From Megaleporinus macrocephalus (taxonomy: Eukaryota > Chordata > Actinopteri > Characiformes > Anostomidae): DNA of 64,000 nt. Made by a program: the position numbers and the translations under genes. The number at the start of each line of letters is the position of its first letter. Position 1 is the stretch's first letter. The notes beneath the pieces were generated by a model. That model searched no databases and was not told where the DNA came from. It saw nothing but the letters and a program-made list of their open reading frames with translations. Below are positions 1-12,039 of the stretch, in pieces. The DNA is taken from positions 8,593,942 to 8,657,941 of the forward strand of contig CM038727.1 in the NCBI GenBank assembly GCA_021613375.1, read 5' to 3'.

Positions 1-76
1 GCAGGAACGTACACCTGTGAGAGGACCACTACCGACTCCAGACAGATCATGCAGACCTCAGTGCAAATCAAATCAG
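1..76 (+). CDS. Ig receptor exon: C-terminal part of an Ig domain
   Basis: Open from base 1 and left-truncated by the window. Reads AGTYTCERTTTDSRQ, then a G strand ending in VQIKS. Splice donor GTAAAC at 77; ends in phase 1. The YTC motif is the hallmark of the Ig F strand. Confidence 0.75.
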
Positions 77-3000
77 GTAAACGTTGACCCCTTCAGAAAG
101 AACTCTTACACTAGTATTGGTTCTAGAAACACAAGTAACAAAAAACTTTCTAAAATATATTTTCTTTGTATAAGGCATATTTAAAAAGCACTGTCAGTGA
201 GTTTAAATGAAAAGACCTGAATACGTTAATTCAGTCTATTAAAAATAGCAGACTGTGGCTCCTCCATGTATTTTACCATCTCTATGGTTAGCAAAGTGCA
301 TTGAACTACAAGTTTCTTCTTCTCTATTACTTGGTGTTATGATAGGTCTCTAGTAACCTGAGTGACTGCAGTCTGTTGTCCCCAAGAATGTGACCACCAA
401 ACTGCCCTGTAAACATGCCTTATCCCAGTGCATTTTGGGTAGAATATTATAAACCAGACTTTATTTATTAATTATTACACACATGGTACAGTTTCCTGTA
501 TATACAGTTCTATTAAGTTAAACCAGAATCTAAAACGTTGTCCTTTGACTAAAACACTGGTGATAATACGGGTATGATTGCAGAACAGAGCCTTCAAATG
601 GACGACAATATTTTTGGCCCCCAAATTAAAGTGGGCTTAATATTCTCATCTGGAATGTTAATTATTATTTTGGGGTCTACTAAAATGGATTTACATGCTT
701 CAATTTTCCTAAAACACAGTATTTGTTTCTCATACCGTACATTTGTATTCACCTAAATCTATGAAACTATGTCAGAGCCTTTGTGTCTTTATGTCCGGCC
801 TCTCAATGAGGGTTGGTCAGCTCACCCATTCTGTTCTGACTGGTTTCCTTCCTGCCCCCACACCCCTGTGGCTGTTTTTACCATAGCATCAGGTCTGCTG
901 TATCACTTTGAGCCAGAGTCCAATACTGAAATTCCAGTAGAACCACCTAAACCTTTCACAGTACACTGACTACATTATACTGTTCTACAAGCTGTACACT
1001 AACTACTGTAGACTGTTCTACAAGCTGTGCACTAACTACTGTACACTGTTCTACAAGCTGTGCACTAACTACTGTACACTGTTCTACAAGCTGTGCACTG
1101 ACTACTGTACACTGTTCTACAAGCTGTACACTGACTATTGTATTCTGTTCTACAAGCTGTACACTGACTATTGTACTCTGTTCTACAAGCTGTACACTGA
1201 CTACTGTACTCTGTTCTACAAGCTGTACACTGACTACTGTACTCTGTTCTATAAGCTGTACACTGACTACACTGTTCTACAAGCTGTACACTGACTACTG
1301 TACACTGTTCTACAAGCTGTACACTGACTACACTGTTCTATAAGCTGTACACTGACTACACTGTTCTACAAGCTGTACACTGACTATTGTACACTGTTCT
1401 ACAAGCTGTACACTGACTACTGTACTCTGTTCTACAAGCTGTACACTGACTATTGTACTCTGTTCTACAAGCTGTACACTGACTATTGTACTCTGTTCTA
1501 CAAGCTGTACACTGACTACTGTACTCTGTTCTACAAGCTGTACACTGACTATTGTACTCTGTTCTACAAGCTGTACACTGACTATTGTACACTGTTCTAC
1601 AAGCTGTACACTGACTACTGTACTCTGTTCTACAAGCTGTACACTGACTACTGTACTCTGTTCTACAAGCTGTACACTGACTATTGTACACTGTTCTACA
1701 AGCTGTACACTGACTAGTGTACACTGTTCTACAAGCTGTACACTGACTATTGTACACTGTTCTACAAGCTGTACACTGACTACTGTACTCTGTTCTACAA
1801 GCTGTACACTGACTACTGTACTCTGTTCTACAAGCTGTACACTGACTACTGTACTCTGTTCTATAAGCTGTACACTGACTATTGTACTCTGTTCTACAAG
1901 CTGTACACTGACTATTGTATTCTGTTCTACAAGCTGTACACTGACTATTGTATTCTGTTCTACAAGCTGTACACTGACTATTGTACACTGTTCTACAAGC
2001 TGTACACTGACTACTGTACACTGTTCTACAAGCTGTACACTGACTATTGTACTCTGTTCTACAAGCTGTACACTGACTACTGTACACTGTTCTACAAGCT
2101 GTACACTGACTATTGTACTCTGTTCTACAAGCTGTACACTGACTATTGTACTCTGTTCTACAAGCTGTACACTGACTACTGTACTCTGTTCTACAAGCTG
2201 TACACTGACTACTGTACTCTGTTCTACAAGCTGTACACTGACTACTGTACACTGTTCTACAAGCTGTACACTGACTATTGTACTCTGTTCTACAAGCTGT
2301 ACACTGACTATTGTATTCTGTTCTACAAGCTGTACACTGACTACTGTACACTGTTCTACAAGCTGTACACTGACTACTGTACTCTGTTCTACAAGCTGTA
2401 CACTGACTACTGTACACTGTTCTACAAGCTGTACACTGACTATTGTACTCTGTTCTACAAGCTGTACACTGACTATTGTACTCTGTTCTATAAGCTGTAC
2501 ACTGACTATTGTATTCTGTTCTACAAGCTGTACACTGACTACTGTACTCTGTTCTACAAGCTGTACACTGACTACTGTACACTGTTCTACAAGCTGTACA
2601 CTGACTACTGTACACTGTTCTACAAGCTGTACACTGACTACTGTACTCTGTTCTACAAGCTGTACACTGACTACTGTACTCTGTTCTACAAGCTGTACAC
2701 TGACTATTGTACTCTGTTCTATAAGCTGTACACTGACTATTGTACACTGTTCTACAAGCTGTACACTGACTACTGTACTCTGTTCTACAAGCTGTACACT
2801 GACTACTGTACTCTGTTCTACAAGCTGTACACTGACTACTGTACTCTGTTCTATAAGCTGTACACTGACTACTGTACTCTGTTCTATAAGCTGTACACTG
2901 ACTATTGTACACTGTTCTACAAGCTGTACACTGACTACACTGTTCTACAAGCTGTACACTGACTATTGTACACTGTTCTACAAGCTGTACACTGACTACT

Positions 3001-4361
3001 GTACTCTGTTCTACAAGCTGTACACTGACTATTGTACTCTGTTCTACAAGCTGTACACTGACTACTGTACTCTGTTCTACAAGCTGTACACTGACTATTG
3101 TACTCTGTTCTACAAGCTGTACACTGACTACTGTACTCTGTTCTACAAGCTGTACACTGACTATTGTACTCTGTTCTACAAGCTGTACACTGACTACTGT
3201 ACACTGTTCTACAAGCTGTACACTGACTATTGTACACTGTTCTACAAGCTGTACACTGACTATTGTACTCTGTTCTACAAGCTGTACACTGACTATTGTA
3301 CTCTGTTCTACAAGCTGTACACTGACTACTGTACTCTGTTCTACAAGCTGTACACTGACTATTGTACTCTGTTCTATAAGCTGTACACTGACTATTGTAC
3401 TCTGTTCTACAAGCTGTACACTGACTACTGTACTCTGTTCTACAAGCTGTACACTGACTATTGTACTCTGTTCTACAAGCTGTACACTGACTATTGTACT
3501 CTGTTCTACAAGCTGTACACTGACTATTGTATTCTGTTCTACAAGCTGTACACTGACTACTGTACACTGTTCTACAAGCTGTACACTGACTATTGTACTC
3601 TGTTCTACAAGCTGTACACTGACTACTGTACACTGTTCTACAAGCTGTACACTGACTATTGTATTCTGTTCTACAATCTGTACATTTACTACTTTACGTT
3701 GTAGCAAAGTGGCATATCTTCAGTGTTGTCCCATGAAACGATATAATAACATATTTACAAAAATTCTGCATGGTGTATTACTTTTGTGAGATACTTTAGG
3801 AAACAAGATTCCTAATTTCTGTAAAATCAGTGGTATGGATGGGTCCATGCTCTAAAATATAAGAACCAATATATTAAAGGGCCCAATGCTTCAAGGTCAC
3901 CGTAAGGGAAAAAGGTCAAACAAATAACCAATTTGATCTTGTATTTAGGAACTGAAACTTAAAAGAATATATTGTAATATTTATTTCTATGCTTTTTTGT
4001 TTCTTCAGCATCCACTACTGGCATAGTTATTGGTGTTATTGCTGCTGCTGCTGCTGTTCTTTTTGCTGTTGCTGTTGCAATATTTTTCATCAGAAAACGC
4101 CAGCAAAGGCAAAACAATGGTGAGTTTGAATCCATCTGTAAAAAAGATTTTTTGTGGTCTCGTAGTAAAAGATGAAAAACGTGGAGCTGCTCAAAAAATT
4201 CCAGAGTATGAGCATAAGCCTGACTATCTCTCTTTTTTACAGCAAACCAACAACAACATGTAGACAGAACACATGAACTAATGCATCTTCAAGGAAACAA
4301 TGGAAATGCTGCCAACGGAATCTGTCCTTATGGAATATGCGGATGCGATCGGATGCTCTAA
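1..4361 (+). CDS. Ig-superfamily type I membrane receptor, 3' end of gene (partial)
   Basis: Three exons join in phase: 1-76, 4009-4119 and 4243-4361. The first encodes the end of an Ig domain, with the F-strand signature AGTYTCER around the second disulfide cysteine. The second encodes a short stalk and one membrane helix rich in Ile, Val and Ala, followed by the basic stop-transfer FFIRKRQQRQ. The third encodes a 38-residue tail ending in CDRML and a TAA. This is the layout of a cell-surface receptor or ligand of the immunoglobulin superfamily. The tail has one tyrosine (CPYGIC) and I see no ITIM, ITSM or ITAM. The 5' exons (signal peptide and other Ig domains) lie outside the window. I do not recognise the exact family. 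Exon structure is well supported; a ligand or function cannot be given. Confidence 0.75.
77..4008 (+). other. Intron of the Ig receptor carrying a large minisatellite
   Basis: Non-coding spacer between the Ig-domain exon and the transmembrane exon. Bases 965-3690 are the 33-bp minisatellite described separately. The flanks (77-964 and 3691-4008) show nothing recognisable; short open frames at 574-756 and 769-969 have no coding character. Confidence 0.7.
965..3690. repeat. 33-bp minisatellite, about 82 units
   Basis: Head-to-tail copies of a unit made of CTGTTCTACAAGCT + GTACACTGACTA + a variable CTGTACT/TTGTACT/CTGTACA end. The main variants are ACT versus ATT in the middle and TACT versus TACA at the junction. 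A few units are 28 bp, having lost TGTAC (near 1260, 1325, 1350 and 2935). Because 33 is divisible by three and the minus strand lacks stops, the array gives a 783-codon open frame. It changes from the VSVQLVEQSTI register to the SQCTACRTEYN register at a 28-bp unit. This is a repeat artefact. Confidence 0.95.
4009..4119 (+). CDS. Ig receptor exon: stalk, transmembrane helix, start of tail
   Basis: Acceptor TTCTTCAG ends at 4008 and donor GTGAGT starts at 4120. Phase 1 on both sides, as is usual for Ig-superfamily exons. About 23 hydrophobic residues (IVIGVIAAAAAVLFAV and on) are followed by RKRQQRQ. A GCT/GTT-rich run gives the alanines and could be length-polymorphic. Confidence 0.75.
4243..4361 (+). 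CDS. Ig receptor last coding exon (cytoplasmic tail)
   Basis: Acceptor CTTTTTTACAG ends at 4242. In phase it reads ANQQQHVDRTHELMHLQG and then a Cys- and Gly-rich end, stopping at TAA 4359-4361. No tyrosine-based immune signalling motif is visible. Confidence 0.65.
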
Positions 4362-5005
4362 GAGCTCTTGCTGCAGTTAATGCCAAAGACAAACCTCACA
4401 ATTAGCAAAGTGACAAAGTGGCTGGTTAATCCTCGCATTGAGAGAATTAAGAGAATGCGAGACTGCCGAGACAGCATGTGTGTGATAGAGAAATGCAGTC
4501 CGTCAGCAAGTCTGCTGAGAACATGAACTACTGCTGATCTACTGATAAACATCTGGCAGTTTTTCTTTTAATGAGAATAAGACACTTGGACCCAAACTGA
4601 GATCTGATGGCTTTGTTATAATGAAAGCAACAAGAAGGAGCATTAAGTTTCATCAGGAGGACATCAACAGGTCTGCGGTGTTGCTTTGTATAATATATCA
4701 TTAACGTATATGACTGGACTCCTGTAAAAGATAACCTAAGGTTTGTTTAGTTGGAATACGAGTCACACTGCCTATGCGCCATCAGGTTAACCCCTTTATT
4801 TTTAAGGACTTACTCTAACTTTGTTTTAGAACTTTTACTGCAATAGCCTATCAAAAGAAGTAAACAGTAAAATTACAAGATGTATGCTGAACTCCGCAAT
4901 CAAACCGCAATCATCCTGTTTATTTAATAAGGCCAGTGGGCAACACATGGTGATCAAAAGTAGTCTGGGGAAACGCTCAGAATAAAATGTTTAGTGTATA
5001 AATTT
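4362..5005 (+). other. Probable 3' UTR of the Ig receptor, AATAAA at 4981
   Basis: Follows the TAA directly. The first AATAAA on the + strand is at 4981-4986, about 620 bases after the stop, just before an (AT)n run at 5008-5024. The end position is inferred. Confidence 0.45.
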
Positions 5006-5542
5006 TATATATATATATATATATTTTTTTTCAAAGTATATCATGACTAGCAGTAACAAAGCCCAACAAAGCAAATGTTATGATTTTAAACTGTTGAGCT
5101 ATAGTTGCTATGGCTGTGACATTTTGGGGGTCTTAATAAGGGAAATGCATTGAAATCTGCTCATTGTGAAGGTTGAAACAATTTCTAGCCAAGTTCTGCT
5201 GCTGATATCCACGCTGATAATCACTCAAGTCCTTGCCTCTACAAGGGCTCGTCTCATACTTGAGCTATTACAGTAATGGAATGTAGGCTCAGAGAGTTGT
5301 GGAGTATTGTAGATTTTCCACATACCAAACGTCTGACGCCTGACCTCTGTTTCCAGCTGGCACACATTCATCTCACGCCAAAGAGTTTGGTCAGTGTATC
5401 ATTTATTCATTCATTCATTCAGTTCCTTCAGAAAACAACCAGCAATAATAGCCAGATTTACTGAAACTAGAGACTAAAGTCCTGAAACATCAGGAAGGCA
5501 AACAAAGTTTCCGTCCTTTATGGGGGTCAGTATTTAGAATTT

Positions 5543-5815
5543 TTCTTTTTTTTGTTTTTTTTTTTTGAGAAAGACTTAAATTCTTTAATTTGTCTACATT
5601 CCATGAGTGGCCTGGTGGCTGAAGGGGATGGGCAGAACACAGTTGCATTATCCTTGGTGACACAATCGGCCAGCAATGCAAGCTTAACTGCAATACAAAG
5701 CATTTGAGTCGGAGAAGATAACATGCAAGTAACTCTGTCTAGCTGTGAACTTGTACAATCTAGACGTGGGAGAACCCCAAGGAACACACACTCGGGCCAA
5801 ATACGGCTGCAATGA
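5543..5815 (-). pseudogene. Possible retrocopied mRNA 3' end with poly(A) tail
   Basis: On the minus strand the segment ends in a run of about a dozen or more A (T run at 5543-5566 on +), with ATTAAA roughly 25 bases upstream, as in a reverse-transcribed polyadenylated RNA. I cannot name the source transcript, and no target-site duplication is obvious. It could also be an unrelated retroposon. Confidence 0.3.
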
Positions 5816-6059
5816 GGAGTTTTTGTTTATACATGTGAAAAAAACCAAAACAAAAAAAAACTAAACTGGAAACACAGCCTGCTAAAGTTACTTACAACTT
5901 AAGAGTTCAGAGTGCTCTCCCGCCAGCTGTCTATCCAAAGTCCTCTCTCTCATCTCAGTTTGTAAAGTGTACAGACCCTCCTCAAATCTGCCACAGCTCT
6001 CTGCAATTAGAGGAAGAGCCTTAAACACATGACACGCAACTTTACAGGAGAGGACAAAA

Positions 6060-6240
6060 ACAGTCTCTACTTCCAATGTAAGTCTATGGAACCAGACTTT
6101 TTTCCCCCCCAAGCTATTTTGGAGCAGTTCTATTGGTCCATTTGTCATGAAACTTTCACACAATGTAAACGGCAGCTATCATGTTCAAACCATTCAGAAG
6201 AATAAGAATGGACAAAGATGGAGATGCATGTTTTCCCTGG
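6060..6240 (+). repeat. Dispersed repeat, 'TCTATTGGTCCAT' family
   Basis: Shared core: TTTTGGAGCA, TCTATTGGTCCAT, CATGAAACTTTCACA and an end near GTTTTTCTTTGGACA. Other copies in this window are near 57370 and 58440 (+), a shorter one near 61488 (+), a core fragment near 54645 (+), and 52180 and 57720 (-). Coding potential absent; class unknown. Confidence 0.6.
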
Positions 6241-7334
6241 ACAGTTACAGTGTCCCAACATATGTTGAGTTATGTGAAAGTTTTGAAGCTCTGTTGTACT
6301 GATAAGTAAAAATGAACTTGAAACAATATAGTTATGAATCTGGACATTAACACACATTAACAAATCAAAGAACAGATGACAGAAGTGCCCCAAAAACTAA
6401 ATCTGAGCACTAAGTAGGTACCAAAATGAGCTAAAGCTACATTCCCCCCATATAACATGTCTACTGGGCTTTTCTTTATTCTTGTTTTCTGCTCCACAAG
6501 CCAAAAGAAGGAATAAAAATAGGACTTTGCTCCAGAAAAGGGCAGATCTGAGCTTGCACTAAAATGTATTAAACGATGTGTTAAAGTACAGATTTCGGAA
6601 TCTACTTGAAACTGCCTGTAAATGATGTTTGTGTTTATTAGATGAAGGAAATAAACATTTGTACAGTCTGTATTATCACATACCATCGCAGGGTTCATCA
6701 GGACCTGTTCTTAAAACGATACTGAAACTATGCATGTACTCGATACTGATGGCAAAACCAGTTAATACAAACAGCAATACTTCAGACTCCTAATCAGGGC
6801 CGGCCCAGGAACTTTAATCCACACTTATCAGGCCTGTTCAGAAGACAATCAAACACAGCATTACATACTGCTCAGTCACAGGGAGTCATGCCTTTTACAA
6901 GATATACGCCCAAATACACAGAAATGCTTCCTGTACACTGTAATAATTAAACAGCTCTTAGAATTTATTGAAAACGCATGTGACTCAACTTGATAAGTAC
7001 TTGAAAGTCTTAGGCACCAAGTTTACTGTTTAAAAGCCTTTATCTTGTCAGTAAGTGCATGTTCACCAGTAAGAACACCAGATATCATTAGAACAGGCTT
7101 ATTGCTTGAGCTAAAAGCTTTTAAACAGTGACCTTAGGTGCCTCATTAAGAGGGTGTTATAGACTGTATATATGTGTGTGGTTGTTGTGTTGGTTTGAGA
7201 GACGAAGCATGTTCAACCCCAGCATAACCAAACCATCTCTATTCCTAACCCATACTGTTCCTATAGCTAAGCCAGCACTACCACTAACTCACAGCACATG
7301 CTTACAACACTCCAATCTCAACCTAATCTAATCT

Positions 7335-7475
7335 AACAGTTAATCTAACATTCATTCAATCATCATCTAAGCCACTTACCCTGCTGATTCACAGGGTCAG
7401 GAGACACCTAGTACAGGTTACATTCCATCTCAGGGCAGGACGACACACATAAACACTCACGAACAAGCAAATCAG
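7335..7475 (-). mobile_element. Degenerate LINE/SINE 3' tail
   Basis: Resembles, in reverse, the teleost retroposon tail seen better at 20869, 54710 and 61738: CTAAGCCACTTACCCTGCTGA, the word CAGGGCAGGACGACACACATAAACACTCAC, and a CATTCAATCATC start. Heavily diverged. Confidence 0.35.
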
Positions 7476-7539
7476 GTAATTTGATATCTCTCAAGCAAGT
7501 TGGTTTAGCAGGTTTACCAATACAACAACCAGCAGGCAC

Positions 7540-8245
7540 TCAGGGCTTAAACGTCTCAGACGCTCTGCTGACTCAATAACTGCAGAGTTCCAAATCCCCT
7601 CTCCATCAACATCAGCACCCAAACTCCGCAGCATGGTTTTCTTTAGCGGAGCAGCTGCATGCAAGCCTTACATCACCAAGCACAATGCCGAGCGTTGAAT
7701 GGAGTGGTGTAAAGCGCCACCACTGGACTCTGGAGCAGTGGACATGTGTTCTGCGGAGTGACCTATCATGTTTCTCTATCTGGCAGAATTCTGGGTTTAC
7801 CAGGAGAAGGTTACCTGCCTGACTGCACTGTGCTGACTGTAAAGTTTGGTCGAGGAGGGATGATGCTAGGGGTTGTTTTTAGGGGTAGGCTGAGGACCTT
7901 GAGTTCCAGTGAAGGGAAATCTTAATGTTTTAGCAGACCAAGACATTTTGTACAATTGTATCCTTCCATATTTGTGGGAACAGTTTGGGGAAGAACCTCT
8001 CCTGTTCCACCTTAACCCTATCGAAGACCTTTGGGACGAGGGATGAACTAGAACAGAGGTTGCGAGCCAGGCCTCCTGTCCAACATCAGTGTCTGACCAT
8101 ACAAATTCATGGATCTGGATGAACGGGCAAGAATTTCCACAGATACATTCCAGCATCTTGTAGAAGGTTTCAGGAGAGTGGGGGGCCAACTCCATATTAA
8201 TGCCTATGGGTTTAGAATGGGACGTCGTAAAAGCTCCTGTACGAA
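7540..8245 (+). mobile_element. Degenerate Tc1/mariner-like element (transposase relic)
   Basis: Nucleotide words typical of a common fish Tc1-like family run in order: GCATGCAAGCCTTACATCAC, a GGAGTGACCTATCATGTTTC block, the GGAGGGATGATG..GGGGTTG block, and TTTGGGACGAGGGATGAACT (the 'LWDELE' region). Reading frames are broken by indels and stops. The 5' end is vague and no terminal inverted repeat is seen at either end. Same family as 12358-13370 and 60512-61192. Confidence 0.8.
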
Positions 8246-8387
8246 ACAGCTGATTGGGACTGTAGCACTGCTGTGGTCGATGTTTTTAGCCTGGCTAGTT
8301 CACCTTTTGTTGAAATGTACATATTTAGCATTGTTCATATATAACATTATTATGACTGTTTGTGATAGTAGTACAGATTTTACTACC

Positions 8388-9072
8388 CTTACAGAAAATA
8401 AGTATACTTAAAGTTCATTTTATTAAGTATACTTTATGCAGTTACTATACTTATGTCATTGTACTAGTAGTACACTTGTATATGTACTATTTTAATACTT
8501 CTTGGGACTAAATTGGCCCACTTTCTAGTTTTAAAAGTATACTTTTAAGTACACTTTAAGTGTAAGAGTAGTAAACCAAGTATACAACTAGTTTACATCT
8601 TTTGTACTGAAACTACACTAAAAGTAAACTTAAGGGTTCACTGTTAGTTTACTGGCTTGTAAGTTTTTTTTTTAAGTGAACTAACATAATACTTAGTTAA
8701 TTAATAATTTAGAACTTAACAACGTTTACTTACTCACCAGTGGACACATAAAATAAACAAGACACACTCAGATTAAGAAACATATTTGTATCTGTATAAA
8801 TCTTTATAAATCAAATTTTAAATAAATATTGTACTGGATGTGTTCTGTGCAGAGCAAGAATACTTACTTCTACAATCTCAATCAAAAGATGAATTACAAG
8901 TAAAGGCCAAATATACTTAGACTGTTCTATACTTGTCAGTATAACCCAAGCATACTTAAGTATAACTGTGTTTAGTATATCACTGAGAAGTACATCAAAA
9001 AGGAAACTGAAAGCATACTCACTTCCTTTTAGTTTAAAAGAAGTAAAAAAAACTTTTTTGTAAGGGTATTTT
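8388..9072. mobile_element. AAGTATACTT-rich MITE with CCCTTACA termini
   Basis: The left end CCCTTACAGAAAATAAGTA and the right end ACTTTTTTGTAAGGG are inverted repeats. The interior is full of AAGTATACTT-type palindromes and AGTACACTT words. A second, shortened member lies at about 50570-51095. Non-coding. Confidence 0.6.
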
Positions 9073-9954
9073 CTGATCAGCAGAGAGAATCAATTACCAA
9101 AACATATTAAAAGTTTGCTGTGCAAAAAAAGTTTCCCGTATAAGTTAGAGTGCCTTTTGAACGCTACACTCTCAAAGATCACACTGTTTTTAGATGGAAG
9201 TGGCGCTTTTCTAATGCAGCAACTACTTCAGGTCCAATATAGTGTTTCTTTTCTTATAGTCAGTTTTCCAGTCATTTCAGCTCCTCCCCAGTGGTTTTAT
9301 TTGCTTGATGCAAGTCAGTAATACCAACAAGGGCGTAGACTTGCTCTTGACATTGATGGGGACCTATGTATGTTCTTTTTTTGTGGTCATCGTCACTCGC
9401 TTTTGACACCCATGTGTCTCCCACGTTGCAACTGAGTCTTGCACAGTGAGTCTCAGATATGACTGGTCCAGTTTTGGCGCTGCTAACAACCAAACGTTGC
9501 TACAGATTCTCACGTGACAGCAGGGAAAAGCACAGCCAATCACACTGGCCATGTGTTACGGGAGATGAGACTCTAGTAGAGAACCTGATTTAATCCTGTC
9601 TGCACCTCTAGGTTAATGAGATGTTGACAGATCGCTGGATATTGTCGGGGACACGTCACTTCCGTCCATGCTATGGCCTTGAATATGAACCTTCTGATAG
9701 ACAGAAACAAAGAAATGAGAAGCTACTTACTGCATCAGTGTAGGTTAAAAGAACTGTTACCAGCTTAAACATATCCATCACTGCAGTTATCCAATTTATC
9801 CAAACAAACCTCGTATTTGCTTATTTAAGTGCAAAGGAGAAGTTGCTTTTAAGCACTTTTTTATGTATGCAAAGTTACCCATATATTTACCTGCATAGAA
9901 GTAATTGTTAGACATCCGAAGTACACTGGCCACCACCTCTGGCACAAAGTAGAG
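9073..9954. other. Spacer, nothing recognised
   Basis: Short overlapping open frames on both strands around 9115-9552 have no codon or domain signal I can support. No transposon ends were found. Confidence 0.4.
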
Positions 9955-10845
9955 ATGGACTGATCGCCAATCACCTTTCAGCACAATTGGCCGATAGCCG
10001 ATACCGATCGAGGGCGGGGCTATATGCCACGGCAGGACTACATGTAGTTCTTAGTGCAAGCAAGTCATGAAACATGATCTAAACTGGTTTATTACCATTT
10101 TTAACGAACTCATGTGAAACAGTATAATATTTTAAACAATATAAGCAGTAAATAAACAAAGTAAATTAAAAATATATTGCCAATACGGAAATTATTAAAT
10201 TTAGACCCTTAGCTTAAAATGAAAAAAAGCTAATTAAATACATGCAGTAAGAACTGCAGTCATTAAACACAGACTCTGGTTATTTTAAACAGATTATTTT
10301 AAATGTAGAATATTGAATTGCTGCTGCTGTTTTGTTCATACCGGTCAGATCTGGTCTGTATGGTGTTCTGGGTTGTTTGTTTTGTGTTAGCTGCGCGTGC
10401 TAGCTCTGCTGTTTGCTGATACTCACTGTATTCAGTCGCGTGGTGTACTCTTAAGTGTCGTATCAGGTTAGTAGTGTTAAATGTCTTCGGTTCCCCAACG
10501 AGACAGCCTGATTTTACAGAGTTACAGAACGCCCTGGATGAGTCTGAGTCACATACAGTAACAAACTGCCAGACGGACGACATGTTTTCTATCAGCGCAT
10601 GCCGTGAACGCAAACTGTTCTGGCGAGGCCGCTGCTTTAGTCAATCTGTGGAAAATGAGAGGGTATGTGTTTCCACCTAGCGGTTCAGATAGGAATTGCA
10701 GGGAGCTGCCCGAAGGGGGGTTCAACAAAACGCTAGCTGGAAATACAGAAATTAGGATCATCGGATCAGGATTGGCTAAATTGGAGAAATATAGGCCAAT
10801 CACTGATCACATACTTTGATTAACAATCGACCGATACTGAAACAT
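9955..10845 (-). mobile_element. hAT-like remnant with a BED-finger fragment
   Basis: The flanks carry related words (CCGATACCGATC at 10001 and CGACCGATACTGA near 10828). Minus-strand bases 10613-10299 read SSVWQFVTV, then FCNSVKSGC and TFNTTNLIRHLRVHH. This is the pattern of a BED-type zinc finger (tryptophan, cysteines, NLIRHL..HH) found at the N-terminus of hAT transposases. The cysteine spacing looks decayed and there is no catalytic domain, so this is an internally deleted relic. Exact ends are uncertain. Confidence 0.55.
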
Positions 10846-11403
10846 AGCCAAGCAATCTTTCTAGCACAAAGTACTAGTTCTAACTTTGTAGTAGGACCAT
10901 TCCAATTTATTTTGATATCTGAGTTTTCCGCAAGAGTTGATAAACAAACATCCATTTATCTACAGAGAAGGAAAAACGTAAAAGCTGCATTTCACTGATG
11001 TATTGGTCTGTTTCTCCATCTGGCTGCCCTGAAATGTAATGAATACCTGAATATTGATTTATATACCTGAATATTCAACTACTGGCACCTCTAATGGTTA
11101 ACAGAGTACTTGTGTACTCATGCTTTTCACCAGTAATTAGCAACTTCCTTAGTAAATTTGCTTCAAAGTGTGAGAAGCGGTTTATTCAGAGATTCATGCT
11201 AATGTTGTTTGATGAAACACACAGAGTAAAACCCTGCCTGAAGGACTCGCTGGCTGGTATTTACAAAGCATTTCAAAACAGGACAGCAGAACCAGGTTTA
11301 GATTTGCTAACCTTCATCTCTGTTCAGATAAAAAAGCACCCTTGAATAAAAAATGCTTTGTGAAAACCAACTCAGGATGCCGAGCATTTGAGGAACGCTG
11401 GAA
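10846..11403. other. Spacer, nothing recognised
   Basis: AT-rich, with an 83-codon open frame at 11094-11345 that has no recognisable domain, start context or splice signals. I see no repeat ends. Confidence 0.4.
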
Positions 11404-11830
11404 ATGAGCATTTACATTTACATTTACATTTACGGCATTTAGCAGACGCTCTTATCCAGAGCGACTTACAAAAGTGCTTAGTGTTCAGTCAGAGTATGAC
11501 CCTCTATCTAGTACAAACAGGTTTAAGTCCAAACCACTCTTATACTCAAACACTGCCATAAACACAGGGCCAGTGCTGATACCTAGAAACAAGACAACGC
11601 AATACCTAGCAAGACAGGAACATCTATAAGAGAATAAATACAAGACTACATACAGTACAAGTGCAGTACTTAGCCAGTGCTCCTAGAAGATAAAGTGCAA
11701 TTACAGTTTGTACCAGTACTTTAGTATATAGTATATAGTGCATTTATCCTGCAGCGCTCAGTCATGAAGGTCACTCGTCTTGCTCAGCTGACCACTTAAG
11801 TCCTTGAGATACACTAGAACTGGCCACTCA
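11404..11830 (-). mobile_element. L2-like LINE/SINE 3' end
   Basis: Begins on the + strand with (TTTACA)n, then CGGCATTTAGCAGACGCTCT and TATCCAGAGCGACTTAC. The reverse complement is the conserved 3' tail shared by fish L2-clade LINEs and their SINEs, ending in an (AAATGT)n tract. The following bases match, in reverse, the copy at 53685-54052. Confidence 0.75.
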
Positions 11831-12039
11831 TCCTGCAACACTCAGTCATGGTCATTTGGTTTGCTCAGCTGAACACTAACTGGCGCACTGTTTATTTATA
11901 CTACACGTGTAAGACTGATGGAAGAGCAACTCTGTGTATGCAGCTGAAACACAAAGAGCACTGGCCGAACAGCTTTATTATCTTTTCGTTTCAGAGAAAA
12001 TCTTTGAAAATCTCTGAATTTATTCAGGACAGGGCGTAA

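Larger units (their letters stand above)
5006..7334. other. Intergenic spacer
   Basis: No supported gene. It contains a possible retrocopy (5543-5815), one copy of the repeat with the core TCTATTGGTCCAT (about 6060-6240), and a fragment with AAAGTCTTAGGCACC (about 7000-7110) that recurs near 19080 and 22570. Short open frames here show no coding character. Confidence 0.5.

Noticed and set aside
965..3690. CRISPR-like regular repeats
   Set aside because: No unique spacers; units are contiguous, and the host is a eukaryote.
1356..3707. 783-codon open frame on the minus strand (VSVQLVEQSTI / SQCTACRTEYN repeats)
   Set aside because: Product of the 33-bp minisatellite; the register simply switches at a short unit, and there is no independent gene signal.
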